Source: DAORHV01 sp964448405
Lineage (GTDB): Bacteria > Patescibacteriota > Gracilibacteria > Peribacterales > Peribacteraceae
Direction: 5' to 3'
Length of the DNA stretch: 59,802 nucleotides
Assembly: GCA_964448405.1 (NCBI GenBank)
Contig: CAYUVW010000008.1
Coordinates: forward strand, 1 to 59,802
Below the pieces are notes generated by a model. That model made no database searches and was not told where the DNA came from. It saw nothing but the letters and a program-made list of their open reading frames with translations. Made by a program: the position numbers and the translations under genes. Shown here in pieces: positions 28,201-35,671 of this stretch (position 1 is its first letter; each line of letters opens with the position of its first letter).

Positions 28201-29168
28201 CGTTCTTGCAGCGCACGGCGCCACGCTTGTTGCCGCTGCGCGCAACGTTGTCGACGGCGGGAAACAACGAAATCATCTCCTTCTTGGAGGGCGGCGGAAA
28301 TGAACTGACCGGACTGGAAAACCAGTACGCTCCTCAGCTGAACCAACTCACGAATATTTTGGTCTTGCTTGGCGCGAACGTTCCGGTGGATACGGTGAGC
28401 GAAGGAAGGATTGGCGGAGGTACGCCGGTAACCGAAACAGGATCGACAAGCGGAGGAACGGTAACGACGCCCGGACTGCCTGGCGGTACAACCACGGTAC
28501 CGGGACTGCCGCCCGTTGGTAGCACACCGGGATTGCCGCCTGCCGTTGGTGGTACACCGGGACTGCCGCCTATTCCGGGGCTACCGCCCGTTGGCGGTAC
28601 ACCGGGCCTTCCACCTGCTGTTGGTGGCACACCGGGGTTGCCGCCTGCCGTTGGTGGTACACCGGGCCTTCCACCTGCTGTTGGCGGTGTACCGGGATTG
28701 CCGCCCATTCCAGGCTTGCCGCCAGGCGCACTGCCAGGTCTGCCACCCGGTGCTGGAGGATTGCCGCTAGCACCTGCTCCAGGTACGGGCCTACCTATAG
28801 CTCCTGCGCCTGTAGAATTACCCGCACCCACAGCCTTGGTCGCCACACTGAATACCGCTTCAGACGCATTGCCGTTCAACTCGGTAACGTATCGTGTGAA
28901 TCCGACGAACAGCGCCATGATCGAATACAGTCAGAAGTCGCCGTCGGGCGCAGCCAGCACATTCACCGATCGCAAGCTTATCGCCGAATCGTCCGTCGCC
29001 GACTTAAACGGCCGCAGCGCGCAGGACATTCACAATGCCTACACGCGCTGGCGTAATCCGGGCGGCGGCGGACTGAATGATGTGGCACGCGAAAATGCCG
29101 CCAATGGCATTGGCAGCCGGGACCAGCGCGATCCGTTCCGCTTCGTGCCTCCACCACCTCCGATTTGA
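25242..29168 (+). CDS. Giant helical protein with PGLPP-repeat tail (1308 aa)
   Basis: No family recognised. Residues 1-270 are helical and charged. Two hydrophobic stretches at 271-287 and 295-309 could form a membrane hairpin. Residues about 420-1050 are long amphipathic helical regions rich in Arg and Glu. A Gly/Pro/Leu low-complexity segment at about 1075-1190 is built from units such as GTPGLPPAVG. A last domain of about 110 residues is present, ending PFRFVPPPPPI. There is no signal peptide. The ATG at 25242 follows TATAGT by 15 nt. With its hydrophobic upstream neighbour it may form a large envelope or cytoskeletal assembly, which is inference only. Confidence 0.7.
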   Translation: MSIGHSPTTRESRLLGQVTPFDPDRSPINRLTDRAEGFIKGQTDRVLRPEIGRTKRQLDDQAQVARFLRPDAFNNPQQLDQFMAMLERRVPPDVRAQHPDLFGTPLTAEDVEELRSTGQGRVATLQRVLSLIAGSNLPTDADPLASEIARASIDSREDAPDRNSQIFGLYRRYMQSHRPALNEIDATSPDNILGDPLAPPELVAAIRLGNVDQQSLTEMYDIYRRRGTDTDLTMLEQRQQFGRMFGSVDEREYRSRTSSVMENFRDADPRLQYLVMGVGAFLLWKGMRSENGYVRAASIGLVGWWAYDRFVNGNENAIDNMGNKFKTATSFAGSRVRDAAQYVGLVGPRQERDRLATMSRFLDQHRLDVGPAAAGMASLAQVNLGTIADAFVPISGGVALGGALSIDGTSTRGSGDSFRDVEAGGGSPGARRLYRELNDQATRLGLSRSEKEAMFEYQMTHREAIGKAVAHSFYLIAGKETENAATVREIDEEMVSLNSFDDLPMHLKEKYNRMVIQGQRIAKLRHPNRTFADIITTLAPAEPSRRRRPQETSTLNPDPETPDRREEFGLYRQLRQTRFDGGSRDALLQRGSEIELDYSEFIDNCENARIISGDAKLALKRKFDDLLNEGSRGRESLPQVLMTVEKIKYAVLVASARSNEPLTPDMILSMTGPNSSTVMAVFNTVTRFLNQGPVGVPGSFHNISTFNHVDALLNRPFFGLIGGGPLRSMDGNRFTALRSRITNYQRQMSERRNIDRMVEQTLDRLSTSDPGLFERFSPGNPTEGRSKARETMLTALRHPRYAERLARTEQYVSQRMANSLVRRMLVVEGPEGLARAQSRGERVISDNEQANIAADWDRMFNEIVGEPDDGETGAWHRVEDLETTFGNALNVDTLNYADATERRNAVNYAQELALNFTLMIVPGRMRPDIRDAIRAKTETMRTRMEAQRNNEMATAIGSVEKRLSEFYTRHGTNTSGATLTVSGPMLAFLQRTAPRLLPLRATLSTAGNNEIISFLEGGGNELTGLENQYAPQLNQLTNILVLLGANVPVDTVSEGRIGGGTPVTETGSTSGGTVTTPGLPGGTTTVPGLPPVGSTPGLPPAVGGTPGLPPIPGLPPVGGTPGLPPAVGGTPGLPPAVGGTPGLPPAVGGVPGLPPIPGLPPGALPGLPPGAGGLPLAPAPGTGLPIAPAPVELPAPTALVATLNTASDALPFNSVTYRVNPTNSAMIEYSQKSPSGAASTFTDRKLIAESSVADLNGRSAQDIHNAYTRWRNPGGGGLNDVARENAANGIGSRDQRDPFRFVPPPPPI
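28480..28760. repeat. PGLPP-coding imperfect tandem repeats
   Basis: About 30-bp units encode GTPGLPPAVG and shorter PGLPP variants inside the 1308-residue gene. Units differ at synonymous positions but are similar enough for slippage to change their number. Confidence 0.85.
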
Positions 29169-29207
29169 TGAAACGCGAGTGAGTGAATAACGTTGTTCAT
29201 GCACGCT

Positions 29208-29245
29208 AAAAACCCGGGTAGCCCCTTCCGTGGACCCGGGTTTTT
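29208..29245. terminator. Bidirectional terminator
   Basis: AAAAACCCGGG (29208-29218) pairs with CCCGGGTTTTT (29235-29245). It can stop both the plus-strand 1308-residue gene and the minus-strand cassette 3. Confidence 0.85.
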
Positions 29246-29290
29246 GCTGCTCCATCCATGGAGCAGCGTTGTGGTTGCGCGCCAGAAGTA

Positions 29291-29959
29291 TCAGTCCTTC
29301 GGCTTCGGTCGGATGACGATCTTGGACTCCACCACGGCCAGCGAGTGCCGCCACGTCGTCCCGTCGTCGGGGCGACCCAGCTTGGTGTGGAGCGCGGTGC
29401 GCCACTCCTTGGCTTTCTCATTGCTGAACGCGGGGGTCCACGTCACTTCCGACAGTGTCAGGGTCACAGAGGCCGAGTCGGTGCTGGCCGCCGGCACCAG
29501 CGGTTCGGTGTCCATCGGCATGCCGCCCGTCTTCGGCTTCGTCCCCTCGAGGTACACCAGCACCGATTCGAAGCGATCACCCGACTCGGACAGGGTGAAT
29601 CGCAGGTGCGTCAGCTTGGTGATCTTGATTCCGCGTGCGGAGGGACGGTTCGCTTCGTCCTCGCATTTGGTGCGGACTTCCTCCAGCCATGCCTTCCCCT
29701 GCACCTTTTCATCGACGGCCACCTGCCACTCGTACGGGGCCTTGGTCAGGTTGACATCGAAACCGGCCTTCTTCTTCGCGTCCTGCTTGTAGAAGTGAGT
29801 GTCGGCCAGCAGGAGCATGATGTCGGTGGTCTTGGCGGTGGCAGCGGGGGCGGGGTCGCTGGGGGCGGGTGCGGTCGGCAGACCGCTGGGGGGTTGCGCG
29901 GAGGCCGTGGTGGCGAGCAACAAGCTCGCCAGCAACAGGCCCATCAGGTTCGTCTTCAT
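29291..29959 (-). CDS. Cassette 3: secreted protein (222 aa)
   Basis: Function unknown. A classical signal peptide (MKTNLMGLLLASLLLATTAS, then AQ) is followed by a proline-rich linker of about 25 residues. The mature domain has alternating beta and helical segments with no cysteines. GAGGAGA lies 7 nt before the ATG, a Shine-Dalgarno that host genes lack. The codon pattern is GC-rich and C-ending. It has its own promoter at 30101-30128, a leader of about 135 nt with two GCAA-capped hairpins, and a terminator. Its two neighbours are an unrelated plus-strand gene and another cassette. Confidence 0.7.
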   Translation of the reverse strand: MKTNLMGLLLASLLLATTASAQPPSGLPTAPAPSDPAPAATAKTTDIMLLLADTHFYKQDAKKKAGFDVNLTKAPYEWQVAVDEKVQGKAWLEEVRTKCEDEANRPSARGIKITKLTHLRFTLSESGDRFESVLVYLEGTKPKTGGMPMDTEPLVPAASTDSASVTLTLSEVTWTPAFSNEKAKEWRTALHTKLGRPDDGTTWRHSLAVVESKIVIRPKPKD

Positions 29960-30094
29960 CGCGGTTCTCCTCGGTACGTGGAACTGTGGATAGGTCTGAG
30001 CGCGCTCGTCTTCTCGTTGCCCTTGCGGGAAACGGATCTTGTCTGATCTTCACCTCCCTTGCGGGAGATGCATCTTCAATGATGAGAAGGAGCC
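29960..30094 (-). promoter_or_regulatory. Structured leader of cassette 3
   Basis: On the minus strand, CTCCC-GCAA-GGGAG and, about 30 nt later, CCC-GCAA-GGG. The stems share the same tetraloop. GAGGAGA precedes the ATG. Confidence 0.55.
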
Positions 30095-30100
30095 AATGTC

Positions 30101-30128
30101 ATTATAGAATAGATCATCAAAAAGTCAA
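30101..30128 (-). promoter_or_regulatory. Promoter of cassette 3
   Basis: On the minus strand, TTGACT (30128-30123), 16 bp, TATAAT (30106-30101). Confidence 0.8.
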
Positions 30129-30171
30129 TTTTATCGCAGATTCTTCAGCATCGATTTTTTGGCATAACACA

Positions 30172-30197
30172 GAGCCGGAAGAGTAATCTTCCGGCTC
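30172..30197 (-). terminator. Terminator of cassette 4
   Basis: A perfect 11-bp stem, GAGCCGGAAGA with TCTTCCGGCTC, and a 4-nt loop, about 70 bases past the cassette 4 stop. The following T run is weak. Confidence 0.6.
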
Positions 30198-30267
30198 ATA
30201 AAGGGCTAGCCCCTTACCATCGACCTCACGGTCTTCAGTGTGTCGTTGCTTCCCCGCTACTGGCCTT

Positions 30268-31089
30268 TCACTTCACGGGGGGGAGCAACTCGGAGTTCCC
30301 AGCGCGCTTGCCGTCCGTCAGGTACAACAGGTTCGTGTTCTCGATGTCGGTCGTGGAGGTGACGTGCACCTCCATCCCCTTCTCCTCGATCACGATACCC
30401 GCCGTACCGGGCGGAACCAGCATGCCACCGGGCTGGCCCCGCTTGGCCGTTAGCACCCAGTTGGCCCCGTTCTGCTTCGGCAGGATCAACTTCTTCGCGT
30501 CGGGGCGCTGGATCTGGGCCATGATGGCGGGGGTCAGCTTCAGGTCGGAACCGGTCGTCGGGGTGGCGGGGGCACCCTTCAAGGCAGCGTCCGCGGCCAA
30601 CAGCCGCTTCTGCAGATCCTCGACGGTCCCCTTCTTCACCACTTCCTGATCGGGCGCGGGCACCTGCCCCTTCAGCGCCTCGACCTGCGTCGTCACTTCG
30701 CCGACCGCCTTGGCCTTCTCGCTTTCCTTCTGCGCGGCGATCAGCAGCCCCATCACGACACCCAGCAGGAGGAGGAGCACCGCGCCGAACTGCTCGAACG
30801 CCTTGCCCCACCCACCCCACCACGTGGAATCCACCTTGACGATCAGGTACACCAGCACGAGACCGACGGCGGTGAAGCCGCCCATCAGGTACTGGTTGTT
30901 CCAGAGCATCAGGCCGATCACCACGAGCATCATCGCGTACACGAGGGCGGTGATGGTGGTCTCGTTCTCGTCGTACTTCTGCTTGAGGGTCTTCTTCGGG
31001 GCCGTGCGGCGGGCTTCGGGTTCGGCGCGGTCGTCGGTGCGGAGGGTCGGGAGCGGCAGTTCGTCGCGTTCTTCGGGATTCGTAGCCAT
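30268..31089 (-). CDS. Cassette 4: three-helix membrane protein (273 aa)
   Basis: Function unknown. The charged N-terminus (about 45 residues, no signal peptide) is cytoplasmic if the positive-inside rule holds. Three membrane segments follow: ALVYAMMLVVIGLMLW, GGFTAVGLVLVYLIV and FGAVLLLLLGVVMGLLIAA. A helical stretch with KESEKAKAVGEVTTQVEALK and then a compact beta-rich C-terminal domain complete it. Beta domains of similar size end cassettes 1 and 5. AAGGA precedes the ATG. The gene is GC-rich, with its own promoter, a leader hairpin and a terminator. Confidence 0.7.
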   Translation of the reverse strand: MATNPEERDELPLPTLRTDDRAEPEARRTAPKKTLKQKYDENETTITALVYAMMLVVIGLMLWNNQYLMGGFTAVGLVLVYLIVKVDSTWWGGWGKAFEQFGAVLLLLLGVVMGLLIAAQKESEKAKAVGEVTTQVEALKGQVPAPDQEVVKKGTVEDLQKRLLAADAALKGAPATPTTGSDLKLTPAIMAQIQRPDAKKLILPKQNGANWVLTAKRGQPGGMLVPPGTAGIVIEEKGMEVHVTSTTDIENTNLLYLTDGKRAGNSELLPPVK

Positions 31090-31171
31090 GGTCGTAGGTC
31101 CTTGAGTCAGAGTTCGGTTTCGATACGGGTTTTGGGCTGGGACTGTCTTTACACACTTGTTTTACCGTTTT

Positions 31172-31197
31172 CAGCGCTCAGTACCAACTGAGCGCTG
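31172..31197 (-). promoter_or_regulatory. Leader hairpin of cassette 4
   Basis: CAGCGCTCAG and CTGAGCGCTG form a perfect 10-bp stem with a 6-nt loop in the 140-nt leader, about 80 nt before the ATG. Confidence 0.6.
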
Positions 31198-31235
31198 GGT
31201 TTGGTCGGTGGTGTAAGAGATCAGCCTTACTTTAC

Positions 31236-31263
31236 ATTATAGAAGAAATGTGTTAATTGTCAA
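31236..31263 (-). promoter_or_regulatory. Promoter of cassette 4
   Basis: On the minus strand, TTGACA (31263-31258), 16 bp, TATAAT (31241-31236): both hexamers match the sigma70 consensus. Confidence 0.85.
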
Positions 31264-31373
31264 TTTTTAGGCCTTGATTTTAGATTTACGAAAACCGCTT
31301 CTGCTTGCGGAAAAAGCAAGCTTCGCAAACGGAAGCCATAGGAAATATCGTTCACCAGAATCCTATCTTCAAA

Positions 31374-32774
31374 CTATGGCAAATTGATGTCCGGAGCACG
31401 CACCCAATCGGTTCCGTTGTACACCTGCGCATGCATATCGACTGCACCACCCTGCATGGCCAACGGCAACGTGAGTTTGTGGGAACCCTCGCGAAGATTG
31501 GTACCAATTTGCACTTTGGCGCCTCCTCCAGTGGAGACGAAGACATTAGCGGCATTGCGGCCTGCCGGGACAACAAAAATAAGATCTGCACCCTTACGCT
31601 CTACGGTGCAACCTTCGGCAACAGGAAATTCTGTCAGGGCGGGAGCGGGCGCAGTGGCAAGAGTCGTTGGAGTCCGCACTGCGGGAGTCACGAGTGCAGG
31701 CGGAGGGCCAGGCTTGGTGTCGGTCTGCTTCGTTTCGCTTTTGCCCGAGAGCATGTAGGCACCACCCGTCAGGGCAAGCAATGTAGCGATGCTTCCATAG
31801 ACTTTTGTACGCCACCAAAAAATATTATTTCGGTGCTGCTTCTCTGCAGAGGTGCCGCGCTGCATTTCCACGCCGTCGGGGTAACGCATTTCACACTCGC
31901 GCTCCATGCGTTCAATCAGGCGCTTCAGGGCAACGAGAATCGCATTGGGGTCAGTCACCTGAATTTCATTCGCTCCGCCACCGGGAACCAATACGATGCG
32001 AGTATCCAAATCCGCTGCCAACTGGCGTGCCAAGGACCCCACGGTGGGAGACTCGATGCTCAGGTCAGCGCGATCCCAAAATTCGTGCCGGCCAACCAAC
32101 GTCAGTGCCCTTCCCAGATTCGAGCGATACTCCAAATAGCGTTCAGCAGTCGCACCTTTCACCGTACGACCAGCGGCGCTTGCCGATACCGATGCAGGCC
32201 TTCGATTCGCCTCTTGCTCCATTGCAAGTGTTGCTTCGCCAATTGCCGAATGGACGGTCTGAAGAACTTGCCGCGACGTTCCGGCATTGCCAAGCGGAAG
32301 CCCGCGCAGCTGTGTTGCGGTGCCGAGTAAAGAGCGCAAACGCGAGGCAACGGAAGGCTGGCTGTCACGTGCGATTCCCCAGCACGCCCGAGCGGCAATA
32401 ATCCCAATCGCCTCTCGAAGCTGCGCATGAAACTCCGTCATGACATCGGCGGCGGACGGACCGCCGGTAGTCATTTCGTTATTCCAGTCCGCGGCAAAAT
32501 TTCTAGCATTCGCCTCAATCCAGTTGTTCACAAGCTCCAAATGACCTGCGATCTCCGAAAGCCGCTGCATGTCGGGTGCCGCATTGGTCTGCAATTCGGC
32601 ATTCGCCGTAGCTGCTGCACCAATGTCACCGGTGTTCAGGAAATCCTCAAGATCCTGTCGCCACGCCGTCAGTGTCGTCACATGCTTCTTGCCCTGCTCG
32701 ACCAGCACTTTGAAAATGGCCTTTTCAGTGCCTACATCAATTTTCTTTGGGCCAGGAGTTGGTGCAGTTGACAT
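31374..32774 (-). CDS. Single-pass membrane protein with large helical cytoplasmic part (466 aa)
   Basis: Unknown. Residues 1-325 are mainly helical and soluble. One membrane helix lies near 333-352 (VYGSIATLLALTGGAYML). A Thr/Pro/Ala linker follows, and a C-terminal beta domain of about 85 residues ends DWVRAPDINLP. By charge, the N-terminal part is cytoplasmic and the last domain external. The start at 32774 follows TATAAT by 6 nt, so expression is probably leaderless, unlike the two cassettes that flank it. Its composition groups it with the other large proteins of the 13.8-35.7 kb region. Confidence 0.7.
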   Translation of the reverse strand: MSTAPTPGPKKIDVGTEKAIFKVLVEQGKKHVTTLTAWRQDLEDFLNTGDIGAAATANAELQTNAAPDMQRLSEIAGHLELVNNWIEANARNFAADWNNEMTTGGPSAADVMTEFHAQLREAIGIIAARACWGIARDSQPSVASRLRSLLGTATQLRGLPLGNAGTSRQVLQTVHSAIGEATLAMEQEANRRPASVSASAAGRTVKGATAERYLEYRSNLGRALTLVGRHEFWDRADLSIESPTVGSLARQLAADLDTRIVLVPGGGANEIQVTDPNAILVALKRLIERMERECEMRYPDGVEMQRGTSAEKQHRNNIFWWRTKVYGSIATLLALTGGAYMLSGKSETKQTDTKPGPPPALVTPAVRTPTTLATAPAPALTEFPVAEGCTVERKGADLIFVVPAGRNAANVFVSTGGGAKVQIGTNLREGSHKLTLPLAMQGGAVDMHAQVYNGTDWVRAPDINLP

Positions 32775-32780
32775 ATTATG

Positions 32781-32786
32781 ATTATA
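32781..32786 (-). promoter_or_regulatory. -10 box of the 31374-32774 gene
   Basis: TATAAT ends 6 nt before the ATG within an AT-rich stretch that also holds overlapping TATAAT-like boxes. TTGATT lies further upstream. Confidence 0.6.
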
Positions 32787-32850
32787 TTATATTAATTTAC
32801 TTCCAAAATCAAGTTTTTCGTGTGCGAAAGTCACTTTCTTCAGGGTTGGA

Positions 32851-32877
32851 GCCAGGGACGTTGTGTACGCCCCTGGC
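32851..32877 (-). terminator. Hairpin terminator of cassette 5
   Basis: GCCAGGGACGT and ACGCCCCTGGC pair with one mismatch around a short loop, 55 bases past the cassette 5 stop. The T run is weak. Confidence 0.5.
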
Positions 32878-32931
32878 CCCGGTTACCAGTTCGCCTGTGC
32901 GCGAACTACCCTTCCCGACGAGAGTCGATTG

Positions 32932-33555
32932 TCAGCGGAGCTTCTTCAGCCCCTTGGCCGTCACGGTTGCGCTCGGAGCGATGGGATCCAGATAGACCCA
33001 CACCTCACCGGCACCCGTGTCGGACTCACCTGCGGTGACGAACTGACGACCCTTGCCCTTGTCATCCTGTGCGACGACGATGCGGTACCCGGACGGAACC
33101 GTCGGAGACGACTTGAGCTTAATCTTGTTCTTGCTCGCATCGAATTCGACGTACGTCTGAGCCTCATCGGCCGCACCCGGAGGGGCACCCGGGCCACCGA
33201 GGTCACCTTGGAATGCCTTGCACAGCATGACTCCGATGATGATCCCGATGACGAGGATGACCCACGGCGACCGGCCCAAGGTGCCGCTGGCGTTGTTCTC
33301 GTTGCGACTCCACAGGATGGTCGCGACGATACCGACGAGAAGGACGAGGAACAGGACGGGCTGGGCAGCCACGCCGTCCACGAACTTCTTCAGGCCGTCG
33401 GTGACGCTCCAGTCGGCGAACAGCGGAGCCGTCGCGAACAGGGTGGTCGGGGTCATCGTCATCGCGGGGGTGGCGGGGCTGCTGGCGCTGACGCGGCCAG
33501 CGGTCGTGCTCAGGATTAGGGTCGCGAGCAGGGCGACCATCAGGGAACTGCGCAT
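32932..33555 (-). CDS. Cassette 5: exported membrane protein (207 aa)
   Basis: Function unknown. A signal peptide or N-terminal anchor (MRSSLMVALLATLILSTTAG) is followed by a Thr/Pro/Met-rich stretch. Two membrane helices come next, PVLFLVLLVGIVATILW and PWVILVIGIIIGVMLC. A C-terminal beta domain of about 80 residues then contains VEFDASKNKIKLKSSPTVPS. The ATG at 33555 was chosen because AAGGAGA stands 5 nt before it; an earlier in-frame ATG lies inside the leader hairpin region. GC-rich and C-ending in codons. It has its own near-consensus promoter and a structured leader. Confidence 0.7.
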   Translation of the reverse strand: MRSSLMVALLATLILSTTAGRVSASSPATPAMTMTPTTLFATAPLFADWSVTDGLKKFVDGVAAQPVLFLVLLVGIVATILWSRNENNASGTLGRSPWVILVIGIIIGVMLCKAFQGDLGGPGAPPGAADEAQTYVEFDASKNKIKLKSSPTVPSGYRIVVAQDDKGKGRQFVTAGESDTGAGEVWVYLDPIAPSATVTAKGLKKLR

Positions 33556-33672
33556 GTTGTCTCCTTCGACGTTAGCGCGTTGTCGTGGCATAGCCACACC
33601 ACCATCCCCTTACAGGGACGACAGTGACTCTCTGTTGAGAAAGAGCAGTATTCACGCGGTGTGAACTGGCTA
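33556..33672 (-). promoter_or_regulatory. Structured leader of cassette 5
   Basis: About 117 nt with small hairpins, among them CTCTTTCTCAACAGAGAG, CCCTGTAAGGG and GTGTGGCTATGCCACGAC, and AAGGAGA before the ATG. Confidence 0.5.
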
Positions 33673-33678
33673 CCTAGT

Positions 33679-33707
33679 ATTATACCAAATTTTAAGAAAA
33701 ATGTCAA
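33679..33707 (-). promoter_or_regulatory. Promoter of cassette 5
   Basis: On the minus strand, TTGACA (33707-33702), 17 bp, TATAAT (33684-33679): a perfect consensus match in hexamers and spacing. Confidence 0.9.
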
Positions 33708-33797
33708 AGATTGTTGACTCGTTCTTTTGGCTTACAACAAAGCTCCTTTCCAGAATCAGGCCATTTTCTTGCATCCTGTTTTTCCTGAGGGCAATAT

Positions 33798-33826
33798 TTG
33801 CGTTAAATAGTAAATTATGTTATAAT
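33798..33826 (+). promoter_or_regulatory. Promoter of the 33848-35671 pair
   Basis: TTGCGT (33798-33803), 17 bp, TATAAT (33821-33826), 21 bp before the ATG. A second box, TAATAC, lies closer to the start. Confidence 0.75.
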
Positions 33827-33847
33827 ACGGATAATACCAAAACACTT

Positions 33848-35185
33848 ATGCTTCGTTGTTCCGATATACCTCTGTCTGCCGAGCAGCGCTTGCTCAGTCT
33901 GATACGAACGCCACCAACCGTCGCCATTCCGTCTTCGCCAGAAGACAAAGGAGACAAAAAGGACAAAGTCGAAGCGGAGAATGAAAAGGTGCTATCCGGC
34001 AAGGGCAAGGACGCGGGGAATCCGTTGAAGGAAATCCAAAAGAAATTCTCGACCGACAAATACGAAGCTTCCAAGCGCGCAAAGGAGGCCAATCGCTCGA
34101 GTTGGATCGGACGCAGGTTCAATTACACGAACGATTACAACCTGGACGCCGAATTGAACGCACTCGCCGTACAGCGCTCCAAGGAAGCGGCCTCCACAAT
34201 CCGTTCGCTGGAAAACGCAGCGGACTCTGCAATCGTGGATACCGCTACAGAAGATGCAAGTTCGCTGGTTGTGCTGGAGCACAAAGTGAAAGTCTGCGAA
34301 CAGGTCGTGGCCGATTTGCAGGAAGAAATCAATGAGTATGCCGAAGAAGGCGCCGGCTATGCCACCGCCATAAAGTTATTGGAAAATTTGAAAGAAAAAG
34401 ACCTGGACCCGGTTGCGCTGAAGAAATTGAAGGTCACCAAAGACAAGATCTCCAAAATCAAAACGGTCACCGAGCGCGCGGTGATTCAGGAGCGCAATAA
34501 GAAGGAGTCGAAGAAGATAGCCGAGAAACACACTACGCTGTACCAACTGCTGCAAAAGGCAGCTCCGGGCGTTCCGGGAATCGAGCGCATGATCTTGGAC
34601 AACGTCGGACACAAGGGTCGCAAAGACAGTGACCTGATTGACTTCATTAAGGATCAAGAAAAAGAGGGCAACCTGACTGCCGACCAACGCGATGTCCTGG
34701 TGGAGATTGCCAAATCGTTACGCTTGAAATCCGTTCTCATTCCAAGACCGGGATTCATGCAGCGCGGCGTTACCGAACACAACAAGAATCTGTCTCAGTT
34801 CTACACCACACTCATGGGTAAAGCGATCGATACCCAGAAGATGCCGATCGCCGACCAGATGGAGCACCTGTTCACCATCCAGCCGGGCAAATCGATTATG
34901 GTGCACGGAGGCGCAGGCCAAGCTCGCAAGCTCACGATCACCGGACAGGAAACAAAAAAGGTCGATGACGATGGTGGTGAAAAGCGCATCATCCACCTCA
35001 TGAGTGACCAGGGCTACGATGCAGTGCTGGACCCGGATGCCAAGAAGTTGACCATGCAAGTCGGTCCGTCGTTTGTACATATCGATCTCGCCACACACGC
35101 ACTCAAGAACGGCGACGACCTGACGATGATTCACCTCACCGGCAAAGAAAAAGCCCGTGCAGGCAAAAAGAAGAAAGCTGCGTAA
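33848..35185 (+). CDS. Lysine-rich helical protein of the accessory cluster (445 aa)
   Basis: Unknown. The N-terminal 65 residues are charged (SSPEDKGDKKDKVEAENEK). Residues about 110-230 form coiled-coil-like helices. The central part is helical, with KGRKDSDLIDFIKDQEKEGN. The last 110 residues look beta-rich, with KSIMVHGGAGQARKLTITG and VHIDLATHALKNGDDLTMIH, and end in a lysine tail. It has no signal peptide or membrane helix. I chose the ATG at 33848 because the promoter ends just before it; further upstream codons lie in promoter DNA. The next gene starts 24 bp after it. Confidence 0.65.
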   Translation: MLRCSDIPLSAEQRLLSLIRTPPTVAIPSSPEDKGDKKDKVEAENEKVLSGKGKDAGNPLKEIQKKFSTDKYEASKRAKEANRSSWIGRRFNYTNDYNLDAELNALAVQRSKEAASTIRSLENAADSAIVDTATEDASSLVVLEHKVKVCEQVVADLQEEINEYAEEGAGYATAIKLLENLKEKDLDPVALKKLKVTKDKISKIKTVTERAVIQERNKKESKKIAEKHTTLYQLLQKAAPGVPGIERMILDNVGHKGRKDSDLIDFIKDQEKEGNLTADQRDVLVEIAKSLRLKSVLIPRPGFMQRGVTEHNKNLSQFYTTLMGKAIDTQKMPIADQMEHLFTIQPGKSIMVHGGAGQARKLTITGQETKKVDDDGGEKRIIHLMSDQGYDAVLDPDAKKLTMQVGPSFVHIDLATHALKNGDDLTMIHLTGKEKARAGKKKKAA

Positions 35186-35209
35186 CGCTTCACCTCTCCC
35201 CGCATTCCC

Positions 35210-35671
35210 ATGACACAAACTCCGCAATCAGCCACCGAAGAAACGACAATGTTCGACCTCTTGGTCGACATGATCGGCAAGGCGCGCAGCATCACCGACG
35301 AAGAAAAAGAGGAATGGATCCGCAAGTTGGAGACGGAAGGCTTGCCGGCCACCACGCAGCGCGCATTACTGGCGCTCTTCAAGCACGAAGCCGAATTATT
35401 GAAGACGCTCACCGCCAATGCCAAGCGTCTGATCGTAAGCCAGCAACAGCAGATGCGCATCGCCGAGCGCGAAAGTATGGAGCGCGGCCAACTGCTGCTG
35501 GATGAGCACGACGAATCCGTGAAAGGCATTATTTCCGATTGTCACGAGAACTGTGCCGCCGAAGAACGCAACTGCGGTCGCGCAATCGAGGGCTTCAAGC
35601 GCAAGAAGGACGATGACCAAGCCAACGCCATCCGCAATGCATTGAAACAGGGCGACGCACCCGATGCCTAG
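35210..35671 (+). CDS. Helical acidic protein (153 aa)
   Basis: Unknown, probably cytoplasmic and all-helical. It begins with TEETTMFDLLVDMIGKA, has a basic-acidic central helix (QQQQMRIAERESMERGQ) and two cysteines in DCHENCAAEERNCGR. Position and charge make it a likely partner of the preceding 445-residue protein. Its TAG stop overlaps, by two bases, the TAG of the convergent transposase on the other strand. It does not resemble B1 or B2 by eye, though it has the same small-partner size class. Confidence 0.65.
   Translation: MTQTPQSATEETTMFDLLVDMIGKARSITDEEKEEWIRKLETEGLPATTQRALLALFKHEAELLKTLTANAKRLIVSQQQQMRIAERESMERGQLLLDEHDESVKGIISDCHENCAAEERNCGRAIEGFKRKKDDDQANAIRNALKQGDAPDA

Noticed and set aside
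24942..28346. A minus-strand frame of more than 1100 codons opposite the 1308-residue gene
   Set aside because: It has His/Gln/Arg/Val-rich antisense composition, no promoter and no recognisable domain. It is a shadow of the GC-rich plus-strand gene.
28480..28760. CRISPR array
   Set aside because: The repeats are coding, in frame and adjacent, without unique spacers. No cas genes are present.
13041..31240. Integron-type attC sites in the cassette leaders
   Set aside because: The hairpins differ from cassette to cassette, lie between promoter and gene instead of after it, and no integrase is visible.
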